In this document: positions 44,291-53,046 of the stretch, one piece after another
Layout: every line of letters begins with the position of its first letter
How positions within the stretch are numbered: the first letter of the stretch is position 1
Assembly (NCBI RefSeq): GCF_020164485.1
Contig: NZ_JAIQZA010000004.1
Location: 110,231-174,230 of the forward strand
Direction: 5' to 3'
From: Salegentibacter tibetensis
GTDB taxonomy: Bacteria; Bacteroidota; Bacteroidia; Flavobacteriales; Flavobacteriaceae
Length of the DNA stretch: 64,000 bases
Notes under the pieces: model-generated
Database searches by the model: none
The model's input: only the letters and a program-made list of their open reading frames with translations
Told to the model about the DNA's origin: nothing
Position numbers and translations under genes: made by a program

Positions 44291-44486
44291 AACACTATCA
44301 CAGATAATGGTGAACTGGAATCTATTAACCGATTCATTCAAAAAAGTCATATTCCTACGCTAGAAAACTTTTTTCTGTGGTCTCAGCTTGACGCCAATTA
44401 GAAGTTTTAGGCAGTCTTTTTATGCGATAATTTTTACCGAAGACCTGTCTATTTTAATTATTTGCTTATTAAGTTCTGCTTTAAAA

Positions 44487-45929
44487 TCAGTGCGAATTTA
44501 CCAACCATTCTTCCGGTTGCCGGTCATTAACCGTTTCATCTTCTTCGGTGTTCAGGTTTAAGCGGGTGATATTCTTTTTAGTATTTAAATACCTGTTCAC
44601 AATCCTGTCGGCATAACTGGAATTTGTTTGTGGAATCAGGTAATCTTCAAACTGTTCAGGACCATTGAAATCCTCCGAATCTTCTACAAAGCCATACCCG
44701 GCATAACGCCCCTTTTTTAGATAGATAAAAGATTTTTCAGCTTTAGATCTTCCTTTTTCTACCAGCAGGCAGGAATTTTCATATTGATTTATATAATCTA
44801 CGGCTTTAGAAACCCGCCGGTTGTATTCGGCTTTGTCTATTTCTCCTTTGCACATTCCGCTGCAGCTGGTAATTTTATAATGACTACAATGAGAAACGCC
44901 GGTTTGTAACCCACAATACCTGGGGCATAATTCAAATTCCAGGCAAATATATTCCAGGAATTTTATGGCTTCCTCGCGGGTATAAAACTTCATCCAGCTT
45001 ACCGGTGATACTTTATTTTTATGAATCACAAACTGCTCGATCCCTTTTTGGTTATGATAGGAGGTGAGGGTATAAGGCCTGCTCACCTTTTTCTGGGCTT
45101 TATTGAATTCAGGGAAATATTTTAGAATCAACGCCGATTCCCGCAAAAGGGCCAGTAATTCACTACCGGTAAGTTCGTAGTCTATGCTGTAGGTGGCTTG
45201 CATCAACTTATATTTCCGGTTCGATTTTTCCTGAAAATGAGATTTTATCCGGCTTTTAATATTTTTAGCCTTGCCGATATAAAGCGGAATCCCGTCTTTG
45301 TCCTTAAAGAAATACACCCCGGTTGAAGCGGGTAATTTTTCAAAATCTGAATTTTTAAAATTTGGAGGAAGGTAAGAGGCCGCTGTTCTTTGATTCAGAA
45401 AAGCGGTGAAAACTTCATATTCGGGATCCAGATCCATACAACGCTGAAAAAGCGTCACCGTAGCCTCGCAATCACCCCGGGCCCGGTGCCGGTTGGTATG
45501 CGGAATATTAATTGACGTGCAAATATTTCCCAGGCTGTAAGAAAAAAGTCCAGGAATAAGTTTCTTGGCCAGTCTCACCGTACACAGGCGTTTTTTTTGA
45601 AACGGCAGCTCCAAATTGCTGAATTCTGCCTTAATAATATTATAATCGAAATTCACATTGTGAGCTACGAAGACACAGTCTTTGGTAATGCTGGTAATTT
45701 CAGAAGCGATCTCAGAGAATTTTGGCGCATCGGCGAGCATTTCATCATTGATGTTGGTAAGGGTTTCAATGTATAAGGGAATTTCGGTCCCGGGATTCAC
45801 CAAAGAGCTGTATTCGTCTATAACTTTTCCGTTTTGAACTACCAGCACGCAAATTTCGGTGATCTTATTTCCTTTGATCCCGCCGCCCGTGGTTTCAATA
45901 TCGGTTATGGCAAATTTGACATCTTTCAT
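44487..45929 (-). CDS. DEDD exonuclease (DnaQ-like) fused to a UvrC-type GIY-YIG endonuclease domain
   Basis: A 480-residue protein. Residues 5-165 are a DnaQ-like exonuclease: DIETTGGG (Asp10, Glu12), HNVNFDY and HRARGDCEAT (HxAxxD type, DEDDh). Residues about 200-285 are a UvrC/Cho-like GIY-YIG domain (TGVYFFKDKDGIPLYIGKAKNIKSRI). The C-terminal part (residues ~290-450) has conserved cysteines (ELCPRYCGLQTGVSHCSHYKI, SCSGMC). This fusion is known from many bacteria, including actinobacterial 'DEDD exonuclease domain' proteins, and is thought to act in DNA repair by nicking and trimming damaged strands. Transcribed alone. Confidence 0.9.
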   Translation of the reverse strand: MKDVKFAITDIETTGGGIKGNKITEICVLVVQNGKVIDEYSSLVNPGTEIPLYIETLTNINDEMLADAPKFSEIASEITSITKDCVFVAHNVNFDYNIIKAEFSNLELPFQKKRLCTVRLAKKLIPGLFSYSLGNICTSINIPHTNRHRARGDCEATVTLFQRCMDLDPEYEVFTAFLNQRTAASYLPPNFKNSDFEKLPASTGVYFFKDKDGIPLYIGKAKNIKSRIKSHFQEKSNRKYKLMQATYSIDYELTGSELLALLRESALILKYFPEFNKAQKKVSRPYTLTSYHNQKGIEQFVIHKNKVSPVSWMKFYTREEAIKFLEYICLEFELCPRYCGLQTGVSHCSHYKITSCSGMCKGEIDKAEYNRRVSKAVDYINQYENSCLLVEKGRSKAEKSFIYLKKGRYAGYGFVEDSEDFNGPEQFEDYLIPQTNSSYADRIVNRYLNTKKNITRLNLNTEEDETVNDRQPEEWLVNSH

Positions 45930-46466
45930 ACGGCCAAATTATGATTATTTCTGAAAGTTTAAAAGGAAAAAATACTAAATAATGGAAATATTCCTTATTA
46001 GTAATTTTTCAATATGATTTATGTTTGTTCTCCTTTCCATTTAGTTAAGGTTCAAAATTCAAGGTTTCTTAACTGGTTGTCGGTTGTCGGTTCTCAGTTC
46101 TCGGTTCTCAGTTCTCGGTCATTTAAGCATTAACTCATAAGACTAACAACCCATTGTTGATAGATTTTTACAGGATTTCCCGCAGTTTTTCAATCTTCTT
46201 GGTATATTGTTAAAAATTTAATAAGAGTAGATTTATTTAAACGAGATCTGCTGAAACAGCCAACCCTACAGGCCGTTTGTTTTACCAAAAACCCCATTTC
46301 TACATGTATTCGGAACAGGCAAATTATATTAAAAGCTTTCAAATATTTAAGTTTTGGAAAGTATGCTATAAAACATTTTTTAGGAGATATCCAGTAATTG
46401 TTATCCCGGGGAAAATGGATATAAAGAAAAAGGGAGTAGATTATATAACGAGTTAGTAAACATTAG
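45930..46466. other. Intergenic region with a short tandem repeat
   Basis: About 540 bases between divergent genes. At 46089-46118 a 14-base unit GGTTCTCAGTTCTC is repeated twice plus two bases, itself built from two 7-base halves, and is preceded by GGTTGTCGGTTGTCGG. Such runs can vary by slippage. No gene is supported. Confidence 0.55.
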
Positions 46467-47336
46467 ATGAAAGACAGAATTCCATATTTAAATGAGATCT
46501 ACCGTGCCTTTAAAAGTGATGATGTAAAAGCTCGATTGAAGCACTTCGACCTACTCACAAATTCTCTCTTTACTTTAACTGAAAGTCTATTTGAGAACAA
46601 GGTGCAAATAGAATATCATCATGCGGAAATGGAAAACAAATTTTTCAGATATGGAATGGCTAATCACAGCATTAAAAAACTCTTAGAGGGAAACAATTTT
46701 TCAATTATAAATAAGCAGATTGAAATAATAGATTTATTTTCTGTTTTTGCTTTAACACGGATGCAGATTGAAACTTTTGCAATCATGTATTATCTGTTCT
46801 TTGAGAAAGTGGAAACCATAGAAAAAGATTTCCGATATGATCTTTATAAACTTCATGGACTGCAAAAACAAAACAATTTTCCAGTAAAATTTGAGAAGAA
46901 CGAAGAAAAAAAGAAAGCAATCCAAAAGGAGATTACTTTGGTTATTGAAAAAGTGAAAATTTATTCAAGGTTTAAAAATTCAACCGCAAAGCAGCAGAAA
47001 GAATTTTTAAATCCCAAATTTTCAAAAACAGAATCCACAAAAGATATTTTGATCAAAAGCGGAATTGACTCAAATAGAATGAATGATATGTGGAGTTTAT
47101 ATTCTAATCACGCTCATAACGAACACATAAGTGACCGCCAATACAATTATATGTACAAAAACAAGAAATCTACACTTGCGGAATCCATGACTGTATTATC
47201 ATTAAATACAATTCTGACTTCTACCCTTTGTAAGTTAATTGCTGATGAGTTTGAGGGAGTAAAAAAGAAATATGAAGACCTTCATTTAAGAGATAAAGTT
47301 CAGATAGAAACTTGGAGCAACTTAAAGTACAAATAA
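46467..47336 (+). CDS. Hypothetical protein with a C-terminal DUF5677-like HEPN-type pattern
   Basis: A 289-residue, lysine- and asparagine-rich, AT-rich gene that stands apart from its G+C-richer neighbours, a sign of transfer. It is mostly predicted helical. ALTRMQIETFAIMYYLFFEK and MWSLYSNHAHNEHISDRQYN resemble the helical arrangement and Rx/H-type motifs of DUF5677 and similar proteins found in defence or cassette contexts. It is not a confident family match. The gene starts a run of three accessory genes in one direction (to 49329) and is followed at once by an attC-like palindrome. Confidence 0.55.
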   Translation: MKDRIPYLNEIYRAFKSDDVKARLKHFDLLTNSLFTLTESLFENKVQIEYHHAEMENKFFRYGMANHSIKKLLEGNNFSIINKQIEIIDLFSVFALTRMQIETFAIMYYLFFEKVETIEKDFRYDLYKLHGLQKQNNFPVKFEKNEEKKKAIQKEITLVIEKVKIYSRFKNSTAKQQKEFLNPKFSKTESTKDILIKSGIDSNRMNDMWSLYSNHAHNEHISDRQYNYMYKNKKSTLAESMTVLSLNTILTSTLCKLIADEFEGVKKKYEDLHLRDKVQIETWSNLKYK

Positions 47337-47452
47337 CGTTTGCCAACAACGGTTAACACAAATACGGCAGACCAATAAAAAATGGCATTTTTGAGTACCT
47401 TTCTGTTCCCAATTCCGCACTTGCGTTAACCGGGACGGTTGTAGACAATATA
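47337..47452. repeat. attC-like imperfect palindrome after a gene cassette candidate
   Basis: Starts one base after the stop codon. Outer arms GTTTGCCAACAAC and GGTTGTAGACAA are roughly complementary. Inner 18-base arms (47350-47367 and 47415-47432) are complementary at 15 of 18 positions, around CGGTTAACACAAATACGG. The ~47-base loop contains CAATAAAAAATGGCATTTTTG. Two nested simple sites around a variable loop are the layout of integron attC sites, but the consensus GTTRRRY core is not exact and no integrase is in the window. Confidence 0.45.
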
Positions 47453-47463
47453 AAACTAGAAAA

Positions 47464-48312
47464 ATGCATAAAAGAATATTTATAGTTTCACTTCTAATCT
47501 TATTTACAAGTATTGGATATGCTCAATCTGATAAAATAAAATCAGACAATGTAAATGAATCAGATAAACGAACCCAAAATTTCCCCAGAGAAGAATTAAA
47601 AGTAACGGTAATTCCCGAAAAAAAGAATGTTTGGGTTTTCCTGTTAGCCGGGCAGTCAAATATGGCAGGACGAGGCTTGGTTGAACCTCAGGATACAATA
47701 CCTTCAAAAAGAATTTTAACAATTAATAAGAATAATGAATTAATATACGCAAAAGAACCACTTCACTTTTATGAAACCACTGCGACAGGATTAGATGTCG
47801 GGCTTTCATTTGGAGAAGAATTAATTAAAAATATTCCTGATAGCATTTCAGTTTTATTACTTCCAACTGCTGTTGGTGGAAGCTCAATAACGCAATGGTT
47901 AAATGATGAAAATTTCCGGAATGTCCAACTTTTTTCGAACTTTAAAGAAAAACTGGAATTAGGAAAAAGTTATGGAGCAATAAAGGGCATTATTTGGCAC
48001 CAGGGAGAAAGTGATGCTAATAAGGAAGAGATAGAAAATTATGAAAAAAGATTATCTCAATTGATTTCGAATTTTAGAAAGAACTCTGGAAATAATGAAT
48101 TAACTGTTATTATTGGAGAGCTCGGCTCATTTTCAGATAACAACGAACAATGGAAAGAAATTAATGAACAAATTAGAGCCTATGCTACCACTGATAGTCT
48201 TACAAAAGTTGTCCAAACGAGTGATTTAAAACATAAAGGAGATAAAGTTCATTTTAGCTCAGAAAGTATTAGGATTTTAGGTAAAAGATATGCCAAAAAA
48301 TATCTGGACTAA
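47464..48312 (+). CDS. Secreted SGNH-type esterase (sialate O-acetylesterase-like, SASA)
   Basis: A 282-residue protein with a signal peptide (cleavage after IGYA, about residue 20). The catalytic domain has WVFLLAGQSNMAGRG (Ser65, the GQSNM motif of the SASA/PF03629 family), block III IKGIIWHQGESDA and the C-terminal DKVHFSSES (His). Such enzymes remove acetyl groups from sugars or polysaccharides in the periplasm or outside the cell. Second of three accessory genes in a row, each with its own short spacer; the next spacer carries an ACGTTATGCACAAGC motif close to the region after the first gene. Confidence 0.85.
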   Translation: MHKRIFIVSLLILFTSIGYAQSDKIKSDNVNESDKRTQNFPREELKVTVIPEKKNVWVFLLAGQSNMAGRGLVEPQDTIPSKRILTINKNNELIYAKEPLHFYETTATGLDVGLSFGEELIKNIPDSISVLLLPTAVGGSSITQWLNDENFRNVQLFSNFKEKLELGKSYGAIKGIIWHQGESDANKEEIENYEKRLSQLISNFRKNSGNNELTVIIGELGSFSDNNEQWKEINEQIRAYATTDSLTKVVQTSDLKHKGDKVHFSSESIRILGKRYAKKYLD

Positions 48313-48384
48313 AAAAGATAGCTCGCACAGTTTAATACGAGACGTTATGCACAAGCAACTAAAAAAATTAATATAAATCTAAAA

Positions 48385-49329
48385 ATGTACATAGCAGTAG
48401 CCCAATTTCAACCGAAGGACGGAGATAAAGCATACAACTTATCGGTCATCCGAAAACTTGCCCAAAAAGCAAAATCCAGGGGAGCAGACTTAATCAGTTT
48501 TCACGAAATGTCCATTACCGCATATACTTTTACAAAAAATCTAAGCCTGGAACAGATAAGGGACTTAGCGGAGGAGGTACCAAACGGTAAAAGTACCCGG
48601 GAATTGATTGCAATTTCCAAAGAACTGAATATTCCGATTTTAGCAGGTCTGGTTGAAAAATCAAACGACAAAATATATAATACCTATATCTGCGTTTCAG
48701 AAGACGGACTAATAGCAAAACAAAAAAAGTTGCATCCTTTTATCAGCAAGCACATGTCCGCCGGAGACGAATATTGCGTCTTCGACTTACTTGGGTGGAA
48801 ATGCGGAATTTTGATTTGCTATGACAACAACGTAATAGAAAATGTCAGAGCAACAAGCCTTTTAGGAGCCGAATTAATTTTCGCGCCCCACGTTACGGGA
48901 TGCACCCCATCGGCAATGCCCGGGCGAGATTATGTAGCCGACAAATATTGGCAGAACCGTGAAAACGATCCTGTTTCATTGCGAATGGAATTTGACGGAC
49001 CTAAAGGTAGACGTTGGTTAATGCGCTGGCTGCCTGCGAGAGCTTATGACAATGGGGTGTACTATGCCTTTACCAATCCTATCGGCTATGACGGCGAACA
49101 TCTTAAAAATGGCAATTCGATGATAATCGACCCTTACGGGGAAGTTTTGTCTGAAATAAAATCTTTTGAAGATGAAATTACGATTTCAAAAATCACAAAA
49201 GACAAAATTCAGCTCTCAGGTGGTTGGAGATACAAAAATGCAAGGAGACCTGAGCTTTACAAAAACATAATTGGTGCGAACCATCAATCGGACACCACAC
49301 CTGTATGGATGAATAAAAAAAATGGCTGA
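48385..49329 (+). CDS. Carbon-nitrogen hydrolase (nitrilase superfamily)
   Basis: A 314-residue protein with the full nitrilase triad: Glu41 (SFHEMSITAY), Lys115 (KQKKLHPF) and Cys145 (GILICYDNNV). LPARAYDNGVYYAFTNPIG is the typical later motif. Family members hydrolyse amides, nitriles or carbamoyl groups in the cytoplasm; the closest types are aliphatic amidase-like or N-carbamoyl hydrolases, but the substrate is not evident. No signal peptide. Last gene of the accessory run; it converges on the LpxR-like gene, whose stop lies 13 bases away. Confidence 0.9.
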   Translation: MYIAVAQFQPKDGDKAYNLSVIRKLAQKAKSRGADLISFHEMSITAYTFTKNLSLEQIRDLAEEVPNGKSTRELIAISKELNIPILAGLVEKSNDKIYNTYICVSEDGLIAKQKKLHPFISKHMSAGDEYCVFDLLGWKCGILICYDNNVIENVRATSLLGAELIFAPHVTGCTPSAMPGRDYVADKYWQNRENDPVSLRMEFDGPKGRRWLMRWLPARAYDNGVYYAFTNPIGYDGEHLKNGNSMIIDPYGEVLSEIKSFEDEITISKITKDKIQLSGGWRYKNARRPELYKNIIGANHQSDTTPVWMNKKNG

Positions 49330-49341
49330 TATAAGCACAAT

Positions 49342-50292
49342 TTAAAATTTAAAACCTATACGTATTCCTCCCCACCTGGCAGAATCGCCGGTGCTAAATT
49401 CCCGGGTTATCAGGCTTCTGGAATACTCAAAATATAGGCTGGAAGTTTGCAGTACAAGTCCAAAATTATTTTGGGCGGTAAACCTTTCAATTTCTCCTGA
49501 AGAAATAGTGTAGGGACTGGAATTATTAAAAACGCCGCCTTGTAGACTGGCATCGTAACCTATAACATTAATAAGGGGCTGGGAATAAAAGTATAATTTG
49601 AAAGCATCTTTTTTATCTGAAATTTCAAAAGGCGAATTTATTAGTCCTATGGCCAAATTTAAGCCCAGGCTGGCCTTTGTATTTAATGTTCCTAACTTTA
49701 GGTTTGCAGTGCTATTTAGTGAAAATAAATTCCCGGAACGTAAAAGCAGTTTTTCGTATCCCAGTTCATAATTAATGATAATATCGTTCCTGATTTGGTT
49801 TCGCCAGCCCAATGGAATGGTATTTCCGGTAGCTTCATGGATTCCCACCTGCATCTCTTTTCCAAAAGCGGCAGGACCAATTATGCCAAGACTAACTGAA
49901 GAATTTAATCTGTATTTTTTAAGGCTATTTGTTTTAATGCTAAAACTTTTTAGCATAATGGCCGAAGCAAAAGGCCGATCTCCATCTTGAATCTCGACAC
50001 TTCCATAATTGCGCGGAGTAAAACCAAGATGTTCTATAGATAATCCATATTTATTCTCTGTATTTTTCGGTTTTAGAAAAAGATGATTCATCGGATTTTT
50101 CTGCAGTGCGGGATGCACAAATTCTAAATTATAACCCTGGGTATAATTTCTATCTGTAGCAGTAAAAAAGTCATTATCATAATTTAAACGAAAATAGCGC
50201 TCGCCCGAAATATCACGAAATGAAGCCATGTTTTCTATTTTCTGAGCGTAGATAAAACCCGGTAACAGTAATAATAATAAGAATATTCTCAT
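49342..50292 (-). CDS. LpxR-like outer-membrane lipid A deacylase family protein
   Basis: A 316-residue protein with a signal peptide (MRIFLLLLLLPGFIYA) and a beta-barrel pattern ending in IRIGFKF. The N-terminal RYFRLNYDNDFFTATDRNYTQGYNLEF block matches the DUF2219/LpxR family, where NDxF and TDxxYTxG surround the active and Ca-binding site. LpxR removes the 3'-acyloxyacyl group of lipid A in the outer membrane. In Bacteroidetes the substrate may differ, so the assignment is at family level. Confidence 0.85.
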   Translation of the reverse strand: MRIFLLLLLLPGFIYAQKIENMASFRDISGERYFRLNYDNDFFTATDRNYTQGYNLEFVHPALQKNPMNHLFLKPKNTENKYGLSIEHLGFTPRNYGSVEIQDGDRPFASAIMLKSFSIKTNSLKKYRLNSSVSLGIIGPAAFGKEMQVGIHEATGNTIPLGWRNQIRNDIIINYELGYEKLLLRSGNLFSLNSTANLKLGTLNTKASLGLNLAIGLINSPFEISDKKDAFKLYFYSQPLINVIGYDASLQGGVFNNSSPYTISSGEIERFTAQNNFGLVLQTSSLYFEYSRSLITREFSTGDSARWGGIRIGFKF

Positions 50293-50561
50293 AATAATAT
50301 TTACGAAGTTCTTACTAAAAAGGTTTTTAATGAAATGTCTGAAGGATATATATTCACAAGAGACACTGTTTTTTTAGTAAAGTATCCCCGGAGTAATAAG
50401 CCCCAAAATCAAGATATATTTACCAATAATGCCTCTGGGGTTTGCCCCGAGGTAGTTACTCCGGATCGGCTAAGAGTAAATAATGGGTTTTCCGTTAGGA
50501 ATAAGATGTAGGAGGCAAATTAGGTTAAATGAATAGATAGTCCAAGGAGGTGGTAACAACT

Positions 50562-51566
50562 TTATTTCGGCTCAATCACATCTTCCCAATCCCAGCCGGC
50601 TTTTTTGATATAGCCTAGTAATCTTCCGCGGCGTTTATTGAAATTATCATCGTCGGGGATGCCTGGATCTTCCTCAAAATTCTCTTTTAATTTATCGGGT
50701 AGATCATTAAAATAATTAAAGTCAGGCGTCTCATCTGATGGGGAGGTGTAACCTTCCTGAAGTCTAACAGATAGGTTATCCATAGAGCCACGCAAAACCC
50801 GCCAGGTAAATGCATTAGCCGACTTATCTAAGCGGTAAGCTTCCTGGATGTTTAAGGCTTCATCTAATATGGCGAGATTTAATCTTATGGAATGCGACCG
50901 CCGGTTGGTGTGAAAGTAATGCAGAATGGGGTATGCAAGATGATGCTCTCCGTGCTTTAAAAGCATGGTTTCCAAATTCTGAAAACGGGAATATAAAGGA
51001 GTAAAATCTTCGCCATTATACCCCTTATTAATAATTTCCTTTGGAGATCTTCCTAATTGGTAAATATAAACAGCCAGTGTTCTTTTATCTACTACCGCCT
51101 GGAGGACAGGAAGAATATAAGAAATTCCCAAACTTATAAAGATCATGCTATTTACCCCCATAATATTGGAGACAATCCGCCAAACATCGGTGCCTGCTTT
51201 AAGGTCACCGTTTCCCAGGGAGGTAAGGGTATAACCCACGTAATAAATATTTCCGATAATATCGGCACTTGCACCGGTGGTGCTTTCTAAAACCGAGTTG
51301 GGATCTGAAAGATAAATTAAGCTATATCCTAACCAAATAAGACCAATCCACATTAGTACCAGTGCCATTAGAATAGTTCCGCCGGCGAGATTGAGCACGG
51401 GAGATTTTGCGTTACCTCGAGCTAACTGGAAATAAACCCACCAGATTTTACCGGCCATAAAGGAAGACAGGTCTCCGCCTCCATTTATATATAGAATGTT
51501 TTTAAAAATGTCTATTAATGCAACAATTAGGATAGCAATTCCTAAAAGAATTAATAGATAGCTCAT
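50562..51566 (-). CDS. Two-pore-helix ion channel protein with an unusual filter
   Basis: A 334-residue protein with three to four N-terminal membrane helices: an initial helix, one at about 60-90 (GGTILMALVLMWIGLIWLGYSLIYL), then a pore loop and a further helix (about 135-160). The pore loop reads YYVGYTLTSLGNGDLKAGTD, placing TSLGNGD where K+ channels carry TVGYGD. A long cytoplasmic, mostly helical C-terminal domain (165-334) with a His-rich patch (LLKHGEHHLAYPILHYFH) follows. It is probably a cation channel of the ion_trans_2 type. Selectivity cannot be predicted given the GNGD filter. Confidence 0.75.
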   Translation of the reverse strand: MSYLLILLGIAILIVALIDIFKNILYINGGGDLSSFMAGKIWWVYFQLARGNAKSPVLNLAGGTILMALVLMWIGLIWLGYSLIYLSDPNSVLESTTGASADIIGNIYYVGYTLTSLGNGDLKAGTDVWRIVSNIMGVNSMIFISLGISYILPVLQAVVDKRTLAVYIYQLGRSPKEIINKGYNGEDFTPLYSRFQNLETMLLKHGEHHLAYPILHYFHTNRRSHSIRLNLAILDEALNIQEAYRLDKSANAFTWRVLRGSMDNLSVRLQEGYTSPSDETPDFNYFNDLPDKLKENFEEDPGIPDDDNFNKRRGRLLGYIKKAGWDWEDVIEPK

Positions 51567-51889
51567 GTTTGTTGGTTTAAGAGCTATAATTTAGAAAGTA
51601 ATCCTGAAAACCAGTGTTTAAGGAAACTTAATTCTTTGTGAATGGATGAGAAAACTCAATAATTCCGGTGATTGAACCTGAAATTCTATTTAGAGATTTA
51701 ATACAAAACTTCGAAAAATGCTTATTCGTGAATTCGTGGCGATATTTTAAAGAACACTACCTGTCTTTATAATATCACATTATTTCTTAAGTCACGAATA
51801 CACAATTTTTTATAAGGCTTAGTGAAATTCACCCGGAAAAATTCAGTAATATATTTTCAGTTGACATGGAAATCGGTAATGTCATTTTT
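51567..51889. other. Intergenic region with no gene seen
   Basis: About 320 AT-rich bases upstream of the channel gene and downstream of the stress protein gene. It contains near 51726-51800 an imperfect inverted repeat (TATTCGTGAATTCGTGGCGAT against AAGTCACGAATACACAA). Nothing else is recognised. Confidence 0.45.
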
Positions 51890-52735
51890 TTACTCCAATT
51901 CCTTTAAAATCAATACCGGCACCTTCGGGTTAAAATCTATTTCTTCCTTAAATCGCTGCGAAAAGAGTTTGCTGAAAAAGCCCTGTTTTCGTTTGTAAAG
52001 TGCGAGAAAATTACTTTCCCTGCTTTCAATAAATAGATGGATTCCAGCAGTAACGGTAGTTTGGGTAAGCTTATGGAAGCTGAAATCGACTTCAGAAAAA
52101 TAGGTTTTCAGCGTTTCCTTGTTTTGTTCCTGCTCTTTGGTGAGCGGCCTGCTATCGCTGTCAATATACAGGATCCTGATGCTGGCATTTAGATTAATAG
52201 CCATATCTATAAGCGCCGCAACCTCTTTATTTTTAAACGGAAATTTATAGTTAGTAGGAAAAACAATTTCTCTGTTGGATTCCGGCAGTTCCTGCATTTT
52301 TTCCGGAAGAATCAAAAAAGGACAATCTTCTACCTTTTCTATCACTTCAGAAATTTCATTTTCAAAGGCTGCATTTATCGAAACATTTTCGCCCCGGGAA
52401 ACCATTAAGATCAGGTCTATATTGTGGGTGTCTATGCATTCCTGAAGAGCTTCAGTCAGGTCTTTATTACGGGAAATAGTTTCAAACTTATGCTTCTGAT
52501 TTTCCTTTCTGAAATTTAAACCCTGGAGAATTTTCTGCAATCCTTTTTCAGATTCAGCCTTCGCTAATTCCAGTTCTGTATTATGATTCCGGTTGAGTGA
52601 AAATCTTACTGAAACTTCATAGGTGTTCAGAATAAAAAAAGTACAGGGAATGTTCTTGTAAAGATTCAAAGCATACACCAGGGTATTCCAGGCATGTTTG
52701 GTAAAATTGGTAGGAATAAGAATTTTCTTTTCCAT
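51890..52735 (-). CDS. Two-domain universal stress protein
   Basis: A 281-residue cytoplasmic protein made of two UspA-like halves (1-145 and 150-280). Each starts with a beta-strand and helix (KKILIPTNFTKHAWNTLVYALNLYKN; REIVFPTNYKFPFKNKEVAALIDMAINLN) and ends in a CPFLILPE- or VPVLILKE-type strand. The ATP-binding G-2xG-9xG(S/T) motif is not clear in either half, so it is probably the non-nucleotide-binding type. Tandem UspA proteins are common in Bacteroidetes and respond to stress or oxygen limitation. Single gene. Confidence 0.85.
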   Translation of the reverse strand: MEKKILIPTNFTKHAWNTLVYALNLYKNIPCTFFILNTYEVSVRFSLNRNHNTELELAKAESEKGLQKILQGLNFRKENQKHKFETISRNKDLTEALQECIDTHNIDLILMVSRGENVSINAAFENEISEVIEKVEDCPFLILPEKMQELPESNREIVFPTNYKFPFKNKEVAALIDMAINLNASIRILYIDSDSRPLTKEQEQNKETLKTYFSEVDFSFHKLTQTTVTAGIHLFIESRESNFLALYKRKQGFFSKLFSQRFKEEIDFNPKVPVLILKELE

Positions 52736-53046
52736 AGATTAAAATGAATTTTTAAGCAATCCCTGTAAATATACTAAAACTAATTTCCCAAAATTTCTAT
52801 TTCCCTTCGGAAAAAAGGATTTTAAAAAAATGAGATTACCTGAAAAAAACTTTTTCCGTCAAGCTGAACCTACCCGTCCGTTCAGGCGGGCTTGTTTCAG
52901 ACTTTTATCCCGAATTTATATCGGGATTCTAACATGTTTTGATTATCCACAGCTTAGATCCTGAAACAAGTTTAGGATGACGTTTATTTTCAGACAACCT
53001 CATATGTATGATTTTACTCACTTAAGAAGTGAATCTTCAATACAAG
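52736..53046. repeat. Intergenic region with a dispersed hairpin repeat
   Basis: Contains a unit at about 52857-52982: GTCAAGCTGAACCTACCCG, a GTTCAGGCGGGCTTGTTTCAG segment, an ATCGGGATTCTAACATG segment and AGATCCTGAAACAAGTTTAGG. It is the same family as 5260-5325 and 42037-42115. No gene is supported. Confidence 0.6.
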
